Positions 55,732-64,000 of a stretch of 64,000 bases of DNA are shown here, in pieces (within the stretch, counting starts at the first letter, position 1; the number at the start of each line of letters is the position of its first letter). The position numbers were made by a program, and so were the translations under genes. The DNA comes from Geofilum rubicundum JCM 15548 (GTDB taxonomy: Bacteria > Bacteroidota > Bacteroidia > Bacteroidales > Marinilabiliaceae). The stretch is taken from NCBI RefSeq assembly GCF_000974365.1, contig NZ_BAZW01000010.1, forward strand, positions 29,060 to 93,059. The letters are read 5' to 3'. The notes under the pieces were generated by a model. It had not been told where the DNA came from. It did no database searches and worked only from the letters and a program-made list of their open reading frames with translations.

Positions 55732-58700
55732 ATGACTCCAATTACTGCCGAAAGAATCAACTTTGCAACCATCAAGAATCAGTTAGCATATCCTGATTTT
55801 TTGGAGGTTCAATTAAAATCGTTCCGTGATCTGTTTCAGATGGGCTCCACACCTGAAGAGCGGAAATTTGAAGGGTTAAATCAGGTTTTTCTGGAGAACT
55901 TCCCGATTACCGATACCCGAAATAACTTTGTTCTCGAGTTTCTTGATTATGGCGTGGATCCCCCACGTTACAGTATTCAGGAATGTATTGAGCGGGGACT
56001 TTCCTATAGTGTGCCTTTAAAGGCAAAATTAAAGCTTTATTGCACCGATCCTGAACATGAAGACTTTGATACGGTTGTTCAGGATGTTTACCTGGGTACT
56101 GTTCCTTATATGACCGATAAAGGCAGCTTTATTATCAACGGGGCTGAAAGGGTTGTAGTTTCGCAGTTGCACAGGTCTCCTGGTGTTTTCTTTGGGCAGA
56201 GTATTCATGCCAATGGTACAAAATTGTATTCGGCCAGAATTATTCCTCTTAAAGGTTCATGGATAGAGTTTGCCACAGACATTAACAATGTCATGTATGC
56301 CTACATCGACCGTAAGAAGAAACTTCCGGTAACTACTTTGTTGCGGGCTATTGGCTATGAGGGTGATAAAAATATCCTTGAGATATTTAATTTGGCCGAT
56401 GAAATTAAGGTTTCAAAAGCTACATTGAAAAAAGTTGTTGGTCGCCGACTGGCAGCTCGTGTTCTTAAATCATGGATCGAAGATTTCGTTGATGAGGACA
56501 CTGGTGAGGTGGTTTCTATTGAGAGAAATGAGGTGATCATTGATCGCGAGACCATTCTTGAGAATGAACATATTGATGAAATCGTTGATTCAGGTGCAAA
56601 GAATATTCTTTTGCATAAGGAGATTTCCAATGCCAACGATTTTGCTATTATTTACAATACGCTTCAAAAGGATCCATGTAACTCTGAAAAAGAAGCTGTT
56701 GTACACATTTATCGCCAATTACGGAATGCTGAGCCACCAGATGAGGCTACTGCGCGTGATGTGATCGATAAATTATTCTTTTCTGATAAAAGATATGACC
56801 TTGGTGATGTTGGTCGCTACCGTATCAATAAGAAATTGAATTTGAATACGGAGCTGGATACCAAAGTGTTGACCAGGGACGATATAATTGCCATCATTCA
56901 ATATCTGATTGAGTTGGTTAACTCAAAAACAGATGTGGATGATATTGACCATTTAAGTAACCGAAGAGTTCGCACCGTAGGCGAGCAGCTGGGCAATCAG
57001 TTTGGAGTCGGCCTGGCGCGTATGGCCCGTACCATTCGGGAACGAATGAACGTGCGCGACAATGAGGTGTTTACGCCTATAGATCTGATCAATAGCAAGA
57101 CCCTTTCGTCGGTTATTAACAGCTTTTTCGGTACCAATGCCTTGTCACAGTTCATGGATCAAACCAATCCTTTGGCTGAAGTGACGCACAAGCGTCGTAT
57201 GTCGGCACTCGGACCAGGCGGTTTGTCACGTGAACGTGCCGGATTTGAGGTGCGAGATGTTCACTATACCCATTACGGACGACTTTGTCCCATTGAAACA
57301 CCGGAAGGACCAAACATCGGTTTGATCTCTTCTTTATGTGTGTTTGCCAAAATTAACCCGCTTGGTTTTATTGAAACTCCCTACCGAAAGGTGACCGCTA
57401 AAAAAGTGGATTTGACCAATGTGGGTGTTGAATATTTAAGTGCCGAGGAAGAGGAAGCTAAAACAATTGCTCAGGCCAACGCGCCTTTGGATGAGGACGG
57501 TTTCTTTGTTAATCCCCGGGTTAAAGCCCGTTTGGAGGGTGACTTTCCTGTGGTTGAACCGGAAGATGTGACCCTGATGGATGTGGCACCTAATCAGATT
57601 GCTTCGGTGGCGGCTTCCCTGATTCCGTTTTTGGAACATGATGATGCCAACCGTGCTTTGATGGGATCTAACATGATGCGTCAGGCAGTGCCTTTATTGC
57701 GCGCTGAATCGCCGATTGTGGGTACCGGATTGGAAGGTCCTTTGACCCGTGATTCACGTACTCAGATTGTCGCTGAAGGCGAAGGTGTTGTGGAATATGT
57801 GGATGCCGACGAAATCGTTATCCGCTACGATCTCACAGAAGAAGAGAAGTTTGTGAGCTTTGAATCAGAAACCAAGCGTTACAAGCTGACCAAATTCTTA
57901 AAGACCAACCAAAATACCAGTATCAATCTCAAGCCGACCATAGATAAAGGTCAGCGGGTTTCTGCCGGGCAAATCCTGACGGAGGGCTATGCCACTCAAA
58001 AAGGTGAATTGGCACTGGGAAGGAACCTTAAAGTAGCCTTTATGCCCTGGAAGGGTTATAACTTCGAGGATGCGATTGTATTGAATGAACGTTTGGTGCG
58101 TGAGGATGTGTTTACTTCTGTTCACATTGATGAGTATTCTTTGGAAGTTCGCGATACCAAGCGTGGTTTGGAGGAATTAACTTCGGATATTCCTAATGTG
58201 AGCGAAGAAGCCACCAAGGATCTGGACGAGAACGGTCTGATACGGATTGGAGCCCATGTTAAGCCGGGTGATATTCTCATTGGTAAGATTACACCTAAAG
58301 GTGAAAGTGATCCTACTCCTGAAGAGAAATTATTAAGGGCTATTTTTGGTGAAAAGGCCGGGGATGTGAAGGATGCTTCCTTGAAAGCATCACCCTCTTT
58401 AGCCGGTGTCGTCATTGAAAAGAAATTGTTCTCACGCGTGATGAAGGACCGGAAGGCCCGTTCTTCCGAGAAACCCGTTCTGGCTAAAATTGATGAAGAT
58501 TTTAATCGTTCGGTGGTGGAGTTAACCACTCGTCTGGTGGATAAGTTGTTCTCGCTGATCAATGGCAAAACCAGTCAGGGTGTTAAAGACTATCTGGGTG
58601 TTGATGTGATATCCAAAGGCACCAAGTTCACCCAGAAAGTGCTTCAGGATGTGGATTATCTGAATGTCAATCCCAATAAGTGGACCACTGATAAAGATAA

Positions 58701-59541
58701 AAACGAACTGATTTCACGCGTTATTCATAATTACAGGCTTAAGTTTAAAGAACTTGAAGCTAAAGAGAAACGCCAGAAATATAATCTGACCATTGGTGAT
58801 GAACTGCCTGCCGGTATTGTTCAGTTGGCCAAGGTTTACATTGCTAAGAAAAGGAAGATCACCGTTGGTGATAAAATGGCCGGTCGTCACGGTAACAAGG
58901 GTATTGTTTCCCGTATTGTGCGTCAGGAAGACATGCCTTTCCTGGCAGATGGAACACCGGTTGATATTGTATTGAACCCCTTGGGTGTACCTTCCCGTAT
59001 GAACCTGGGACAGATTTATGAAACTGTTTTGGGATGGGCCGGACAAGTACTGGGCGTAAAGTTTGCCACACCTATTTTTGACGGAGCTTCAGAGGATGAC
59101 TTGAATAAGTACACCGATGAAGCCGGCGTTCCAAGAGTAGGAAAGTCTTATCTGTATGATGGTGGTACCGGTGATCGTTTTCATCAGCCTGCAACCGTGG
59201 GTGTGATTTATATGTTGAAACTGGGGCACATGATTGAAGATAAGATGCACGCACGTTCCATTGGTCCTTATTCATTGATTACGCAGCAGCCATTGGGTGG
59301 TAAAGCACAGTTTGGTGGTCAGCGTTTTGGTGAAATGGAGGTTTGGGCGCTTGAAGCATTTGGTGCCGCCAATATTCTGCAGGAAATCCTGACGGTTAAA
59401 TCTGATGATGTATTGGGTCGTGCTAAAGCTTATGAGGCCATCGTAAAAGGTGATCCTATGCCAATGCCTGGAATTCCTGAATCACTTAACGTGTTGTTAC
59501 ATGAGATGCGCGGTCTTGGTTTGAGCGTGAATCTTGATTAG
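55732..59541 (+). CDS. rpoB: DNA-directed RNA polymerase subunit beta
   Basis: A 1,269-residue catalytic subunit. Clear landmarks are [46 protein letters not shown] (rifampicin-pocket region), [64 protein letters not shown] (active-site lysine region) and [25 protein letters not shown] at the C-terminus. In the rifampicin region the residues read [21 protein letters not shown], that is D, H and S at the common resistance positions, with no obvious resistance change apart from the phylum-typical variation. The frame is intact. Confidence 0.98.
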   Translation: MTPITAERINFATIKNQLAYPDFLEVQLKSFRDLFQMGSTPEERKFEGLNQVFLENFPITDTRNNFVLEFLDYGVDPPRYSIQECIERGLSYSVPLKAKLKLYCTDPEHEDFDTVVQDVYLGTVPYMTDKGSFIINGAERVVVSQLHRSPGVFFGQSIHANGTKLYSARIIPLKGSWIEFATDINNVMYAYIDRKKKLPVTTLLRAIGYEGDKNILEIFNLADEIKVSKATLKKVVGRRLAARVLKSWIEDFVDEDTGEVVSIERNEVIIDRETILENEHIDEIVDSGAKNILLHKEISNANDFAIIYNTLQKDPCNSEKEAVVHIYRQLRNAEPPDEATARDVIDKLFFSDKRYDLGDVGRYRINKKLNLNTELDTKVLTRDDIIAIIQYLIELVNSKTDVDDIDHLSNRRVRTVGEQLGNQFGVGLARMARTIRERMNVRDNEVFTPIDLINSKTLSSVINSFFGTNALSQFMDQTNPLAEVTHKRRMSALGPGGLSRERAGFEVRDVHYTHYGRLCPIETPEGPNIGLISSLCVFAKINPLGFIETPYRKVTAKKVDLTNVGVEYLSAEEEEAKTIAQANAPLDEDGFFVNPRVKARLEGDFPVVEPEDVTLMDVAPNQIASVAASLIPFLEHDDANRALMGSNMMRQAVPLLRAESPIVGTGLEGPLTRDSRTQIVAEGEGVVEYVDADEIVIRYDLTEEEKFVSFESETKRYKLTKFLKTNQNTSINLKPTIDKGQRVSAGQILTEGYATQKGELALGRNLKVAFMPWKGYNFEDAIVLNERLVREDVFTSVHIDEYSLEVRDTKRGLEELTSDIPNVSEEATKDLDENGLIRIGAHVKPGDILIGKITPKGESDPTPEEKLLRAIFGEKAGDVKDASLKASPSLAGVVIEKKLFSRVMKDRKARSSEKPVLAKIDEDFNRSVVELTTRLVDKLFSLINGKTSQGVKDYLGVDVISKGTKFTQKVLQDVDYLNVNPNKWTTDKDKNELISRVIHNYRLKFKELEAKEKRQKYNLTIGDELPAGIVQLAKVYIAKKRKITVGDKMAGRHGNKGIVSRIVRQEDMPFLADGTPVDIVLNPLGVPSRMNLGQIYETVLGWAGQVLGVKFATPIFDGASEDDLNKYTDEAGVPRVGKSYLYDGGTGDRFHQPATVGVIYMLKLGHMIEDKMHARSIGPYSLITQQPLGGKAQFGGQRFGEMEVWALEAFGAANILQEILTVKSDDVLGRAKAYEAIVKGDPMPMPGIPESLNVLLHEMRGLGLSVNLD

Positions 59542-59599
59542 TCCTACCGGAAGAAGTTATAACCGGTGTTTGTTTTAATTATTTAATACTCTACTATAT

Positions 59600-62500
59600 A
59601 TGGCATTCAGGAGAGAGCAGAAAGTCAAGAGTAATTTTACCCAAATCTCTATTGGGCTGGCTTCACCGGAAGAGATTCTGGAACGTTCCAGTGGTGAAGT
59701 TTTAAAGCCAGAGACGATTAACTATCGTACTTATAAACCAGAACGCGACGGCCTTTTTTGTGAAAGAATTTTCGGTCCCGTGAAGGATTATGAGTGCCAT
59801 TGTGGAAAATATAAGCGCATTCGCTACAGAGGTATTGTTTGCGACCGCTGTGGTGTAGAAGTAACTGAGAAAAAAGTTCGCCGCGAGCGCATGGGACACA
59901 TTTCCCTTGTGGTGCCGGTGGCTCATATCTGGTATTTCCGTTCCCTACCTAATAAAATCGGCTATTTATTGGGCCTGCCCACTAAAAAGCTGGATGCAAT
60001 TATCTATTACGAGAGATATGTGGTCATCAATCCTGGTGTTAAAGCTGAGGATGGGGTTAAGAATATGGACTTCCTGACGGAAGAGGAATACCTGGATATT
60101 TTAGATTCATTGCCCAAGGGTAACCAGCAATTGGAAGACGAGGATCCCAACAAATTCATCGCTAAGATGGGTGCAGAGGCCTTGTACATGATTCTGGAGC
60201 GTCTGGATTTGGATGAATTGTCTTACGATTTGAGGCATAAAGCCAATACGGAGACCTCTCAGCAAAGGAAGAATGAAGCCTTAAAGCGGCTTCAGGTGGT
60301 GGAATCCTTCAGAGAATCCAAGGGTATAAATCGTCCCGCATGGATGATTGTGAAGGTGGTTCCTGTAACACCTCCGGACTTACGTCCTTTGGTGCCATTG
60401 GATGGTGGACGTTTTGCCACTTCCGACCTGAATGATTTATACCGTCGGGTAATTATCCGTAACAATCGCTTGAAGCGTTTGATCGAAATCAAAGCACCGG
60501 AAGTAATTCTTAGAAATGAGAAGCGGATGTTGCAGGAGTCGGTCGATTCTTTGTTCGACAACTCCCGGAAATCCAATGCCGTTAAGACCGATGCCAACCG
60601 TCCGTTGAAATCGCTTTCAGACAGTTTGAAAGGTAAGCAGGGACGATTCAGACAAAACCTTTTGGGTAAGCGTGTGGATTACTCTGCCCGTTCGGTGATT
60701 GTGGTTGGTCCGGAATTGGGCATGCACGAATGTGGTATTCCTAAGGACATGGCTGCAGAACTTTACAAGCCCTTCATCATACGCAAGCTCATAGAGCGTG
60801 GTATCGTGAAGACGGTTAAGTCGGCCAAGAAAATTGTGGACCGTAAAGACCCGGTTGTATGGGATATTCTTGAAAATGTATTGAAAGGTCACCCGGTATT
60901 ATTGAACCGGGCCCCAACACTTCACCGTTTGGGTATTCAGGCTTTTCAGCCAAAAATGATTGAGGGAAAGGCCATTCAGTTGCACCCTCTGGCTTGTGCG
61001 GCTTTTAACGCCGACTTCGATGGTGACCAGATGGCGGTTCACTTGCCTTTAGGTAATGCGGCCATTTTGGAGGCGCAGATGTTGATGCTGGGTTCTCAGA
61101 ACATTCTAAACCCCGCCAATGGAGCTCCTATTACCGTGCCATCTCAGGATATGGTTTTGGGTCTTTATTACATGACCAAAATGCGTCCGGGTGCAAAGGG
61201 TGAGGGACTCGTTTTCTATTCTCCTGAAGAAGCCAAGATTGCTTACAATGAAAAGAAGGTGGAATTGCACGCCCAGGTTAAGGTGAAAACCTATGACCTG
61301 AATAAAGAAGGCACCCCTGAGTTGACCTTTGTTGAAACCACAGTTGGTCGTATCCTTTTCAATGAGGTAGTGCCACAGGAAGCTGGTTATGTCAACGAAT
61401 TGTTAACCAAAAAGGCTTTACGGGATATCATTGGAGATATTCACAAAGTGTGTGGTACACCCAAAACAGCGAAGTTTCTTGACGACATCAAAGGTTTGGG
61501 GTATGAACTGGCCTTTATCGGTGGTTTGTCCTTTAACCTTGAAGACGTGATCATACCACCTGAAAAGGATGCACTGGTGCAGTCGGGTTATGATGAAGTG
61601 GAAGAGGTGTTGAACAACTATAACATGGGTTTCATTACAAATAATGAGCGCTACAATGCCATTATTGATATATGGACGCACATCAACGCCCGGTTAACGC
61701 ATATCCTGATGGAGCAGATCAGTACAGATCAGCAGGGTTTTAACTCTGTATATATGATGCTTGATTCTGGTGCAAGGGGTTCTAAAGAGCAGATTCGCCA
61801 GTTGTCCGGTATGAGGGGTTTGATGGCTAAACCGCAAAAGTCTGGTGCTGAGGGTGGTCAAATTATTGAAAACCCGATTTTATCTAACTTTAAGGAGGGA
61901 CTTTCGGTTCTGGAGTATTTCATCTCTACCCACGGTGCCCGTAAAGGTTTGGCTGATACGGCCCTTAAGACAGCCGATGCGGGTTATCTGACCCGTCGTC
62001 TGGTGGATGTGTCTCAGGATGTTATTATTAACGAAGATGATTGCGGAACCTTAAGAGGTTTGACGGCTACTGCCCTTAAGAACAACGAAGAAGTGGTGGC
62101 ATCTTTGTATGAGCGTATATTAGGACGTGTTTCTGTGCACGATGTTTATAATCCAAGCACTGGCGATGTGATTGTGAAATCGGGTGATGAAATTTCGGAA
62201 GAAGCTGCCAAGACCATTGATACTTCTCCTGTTGAGCGTGTGGAAATTCGTTCTGTACTGACTTGTGAATCTAAGAAGGGGGTTTGTGCCAAGTGTTACG
62301 GACGTAACCTGGCTACCGGAAAAATGGTTCACATTGGTGAAGCTGTGGGTGTTATTGCTGCTCAGTCGATTGGTGAGCCGGGAACACAGTTAACACTGCG
62401 TACCTTCCACGTAGGGGGTACGGCCGGTAACATAACTACCGAAAGCAGTCTGTTGGCGCGTTACGATGGTATCGTTGAAATTGATGAGCTTCGTACGGTT

Positions 62501-63880
62501 CCTTCCACCACTGAAGAAGGTACTGAGGTCGATGTGGTCATTGGTCGTTTGGCTGAAATGCGGATTTTGGACAAGAACACCAATATTGCCCTTACCACTC
62601 AGCCCATTCCTTATGGTGCCAAATTGTTTATCAAGAATGGTACTGAAGTTAAGAAGGGTGACCTGATTAGCGAATGGGATCCATGGAACGCCTTGATCAT
62701 TAGTGAGAAGAAAGGTAAGATTGTATTTGATAACCTGATTGACGGAGTAACTTATAAAGAGGAATCGGATGAGCAAACCGGTTTCCGTGAAAAAGTGATC
62801 ATTGAAACCAGGGATAAAACCAAGAACCCGAGTGCACATATTGTATCTGAAAGCGGTGAGGTTTTGCGGGTTTATAACTTGCCTGTAGGTGCACACATTT
62901 CAGTGGATGAAAATGACCAGATCAAGCAAGGTCAGATTTTGGCGAAAATACCTAGAGCGATGGGTCGCTCAGGTGATATCACGGGTGGTCTGCCACGTAT
63001 TACTGAATTGTTTGAAGCGCGTAATCCATCTAATCCATCTGTGGTTTCGGAGATTGATGGTGAGGTGACTTTCGGAAAGATTAAGCGGGGTAACCGTGAG
63101 GTGATTATTACCTCGAAAAGTGGAGAGGTTAAGAAGTACCTGGTTCCGCTTTCCAAACAGATTCTTGTGCAGGAGAATGATTACGTAAGGGCCGGTATAC
63201 CATTGTCTGATGGCGCCACAACCCCTGCCGATATTTTGGCTATTAAAGGGCCTACTGCTGTTCAGGAATATATCGTTAATGAAGTTCAGGACGTTTACCG
63301 TCTTCAGGGTGTGAAGATCAACGACAAGCACTTTGAAATCATTGTTCGTCAGATGATGCGTAAGGTCGATATTGCCGATGCCGGTGATACCCGATTCCTT
63401 GAGAAGCAGATTGTGGACAAGATCGAATTCATGGAAGAGAACGATGAGATTTGGGGTAAAATGGTGGTTGAAGACGCCGGTAATTCACAGTCGCTGAAGC
63501 CAGGTATGATTATTACAGCCCGTCGTTTGAGGGATGAAAACTCTCAGCTTAAGCGTCGTGACCTGAAATTGGTACAAGCCAGGGAAGCCATTCCTGCAAC
63601 ATCCAGTCAGGTGCTTCAGGGAATTACCCGGGCTTCGTTGCAGACGAAGAGCTTTATGTCGGCTGCTTCCTTCCAGGAAACAACCAAAGTACTTAATGAA
63701 GCTGCCATTCAGGGCAAGATTGACCGTTTGGAAGGTCTTAAGGAGAACGTTATTTGCGGACACCTTATTCCAGCCGGTACCGGTCAACGTATGTTTGATA
63801 AGCTGGTAGTTGGTTCTCGTGAAGAATACGACAAACTGGTTGGCGGAAGTAAGTACGAAAGTGAGAAAGTTTACGAATAG
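59600..63880 (+). CDS. rpoC: DNA-directed RNA polymerase subunit beta'
   Basis: A 1,426-residue catalytic subunit. The N-terminal zinc site is [59 protein letters not shown] is the switch region. [15 protein letters not shown] near residue 470 carries the three Asp that bind the catalytic Mg2+. [23 protein letters not shown] is the second zinc site, followed by [31 protein letters not shown] (trigger-helix region). The start ATG at 59600 ([26 protein letters not shown]) matches family starts. It follows rpoB by 58 bases and is complete. Confidence 0.98.
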   Translation: MAFRREQKVKSNFTQISIGLASPEEILERSSGEVLKPETINYRTYKPERDGLFCERIFGPVKDYECHCGKYKRIRYRGIVCDRCGVEVTEKKVRRERMGHISLVVPVAHIWYFRSLPNKIGYLLGLPTKKLDAIIYYERYVVINPGVKAEDGVKNMDFLTEEEYLDILDSLPKGNQQLEDEDPNKFIAKMGAEALYMILERLDLDELSYDLRHKANTETSQQRKNEALKRLQVVESFRESKGINRPAWMIVKVVPVTPPDLRPLVPLDGGRFATSDLNDLYRRVIIRNNRLKRLIEIKAPEVILRNEKRMLQESVDSLFDNSRKSNAVKTDANRPLKSLSDSLKGKQGRFRQNLLGKRVDYSARSVIVVGPELGMHECGIPKDMAAELYKPFIIRKLIERGIVKTVKSAKKIVDRKDPVVWDILENVLKGHPVLLNRAPTLHRLGIQAFQPKMIEGKAIQLHPLACAAFNADFDGDQMAVHLPLGNAAILEAQMLMLGSQNILNPANGAPITVPSQDMVLGLYYMTKMRPGAKGEGLVFYSPEEAKIAYNEKKVELHAQVKVKTYDLNKEGTPELTFVETTVGRILFNEVVPQEAGYVNELLTKKALRDIIGDIHKVCGTPKTAKFLDDIKGLGYELAFIGGLSFNLEDVIIPPEKDALVQSGYDEVEEVLNNYNMGFITNNERYNAIIDIWTHINARLTHILMEQISTDQQGFNSVYMMLDSGARGSKEQIRQLSGMRGLMAKPQKSGAEGGQIIENPILSNFKEGLSVLEYFISTHGARKGLADTALKTADAGYLTRRLVDVSQDVIINEDDCGTLRGLTATALKNNEEVVASLYERILGRVSVHDVYNPSTGDVIVKSGDEISEEAAKTIDTSPVERVEIRSVLTCESKKGVCAKCYGRNLATGKMVHIGEAVGVIAAQSIGEPGTQLTLRTFHVGGTAGNITTESSLLARYDGIVEIDELRTVPSTTEEGTEVDVVIGRLAEMRILDKNTNIALTTQPIPYGAKLFIKNGTEVKKGDLISEWDPWNALIISEKKGKIVFDNLIDGVTYKEESDEQTGFREKVIIETRDKTKNPSAHIVSESGEVLRVYNLPVGAHISVDENDQIKQGQILAKIPRAMGRSGDITGGLPRITELFEARNPSNPSVVSEIDGEVTFGKIKRGNREVIITSKSGEVKKYLVPLSKQILVQENDYVRAGIPLSDGATTPADILAIKGPTAVQEYIVNEVQDVYRLQGVKINDKHFEIIVRQMMRKVDIADAGDTRFLEKQIVDKIEFMEENDEIWGKMVVEDAGNSQSLKPGMIITARRLRDENSQLKRRDLKLVQAREAIPATSSQVLQGITRASLQTKSFMSAASFQETTKVLNEAAIQGKIDRLEGLKENVICGHLIPAGTGQRMFDKLVVGSREEYDKLVGGSKYESEKVYE

Positions 63881-63906
63881 GAATTTTCTATATTAATATC
63901 AGAAGG

Positions 63907-63937
63907 GGCCATCTGCTAATAGCAGGTGGCCTTTTTT
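63907..63937 (+). terminator. Intrinsic terminator after rpoC
   Basis: An 11-bp GC-rich stem (63907-63917 with 63921-63931, one G-T pair) with a 3-base loop is followed by six T. It lies 26 bases after the rpoC stop and ends the operon. The 63 bases after it hold only a weak promoter-like pair (TTTG at 63943, TATCTTTA at 63970, spacer 23). Confidence 0.88.
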
Positions 63938-64000
63938 GTAGGTTTGTAGACAGGGTCGCTAAAAATGAATATCTTTAGAGCACCATTGCTTGAAGTAATT

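Overview
The window is chromosomal DNA from a member of the Bacteroidota, most likely Bacteroidales/Marinilabiliales. The evidence is a SusC/SusD pair, type IX secretion (T9SS) sorting tails, a PorT homologue, promoters of the TTTG-N19/20-TAnnTTTG type, general lack of Shine-Dalgarno sequences, and the order rpsU-xerC-hpf-tRNA-tuf-trnW-secE-nusG-rplKAJL-rpoBC. There is no sign of phage, insertion sequence or CRISPR array. Genus-level placement is not attempted.

Layout. 1-17 kb holds housekeeping and mixed genes: the end of a tsaC-type gene, trkA, comEC, a Wza/Wzc-like polysaccharide export pair, dapA, a nitroreductase, a lipoprotein serpin, a short-chain dehydrogenase, a short-form purL, ubiE/menG, porT and an FAD dehydrogenase. 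17-42 kb is one large polysaccharide utilisation locus (PUL) that reads as beta-mannan degradation: AraC regulator, SusC, SusD, a surface glycan-binding lipoprotein, two tandem paralogous clan GH-A lipoproteins, GH130, a sodium:solute symporter, GH26, GH5-CBM32-T9SS, a DUF5060-GH5-like lipoprotein, a catalytic-domain-free CBM6-CBM6-T9SS protein, a second DUF5060-GH-CBM6-T9SS enzyme, an esterase and a GH2 beta-mannosidase-like lipoprotein. 42-50 kb carries a SpoU rRNA methylase, a TamA/BamA-like lipoprotein, fba, an NSS-family symporter, a helix-hairpin-helix protein, rpsU, xerC and hpf. 50.8-64 kb is the tRNA/tuf/ribosomal protein/RNA polymerase region.

How the PUL probably works (inference): secreted and surface enzymes cut mannan, SusCD imports oligosaccharides, periplasmic GH26 and lipoprotein GH2 trim them, the symporter moves small products through the inner membrane and cytosolic GH130 phosphorolyses them. 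Outer-membrane delivery is mixed: some enzymes are lipoproteins, one is a plain periplasmic export, and three proteins carry T9SS tails. One DUF5060 paralogue is a lipoprotein while the other is T9SS-tagged.

A strong caveat: fifteen single-base frame breaks interrupt twelve genes between 0.4 and 47.3 kb, including dapA and purL. Thirteen behave as one missing base, several in G or A runs, which is the signature of homopolymer undercalling in the sequencing data. I annotate each such gene as one repaired CDS. The last 16 kb has no such break.
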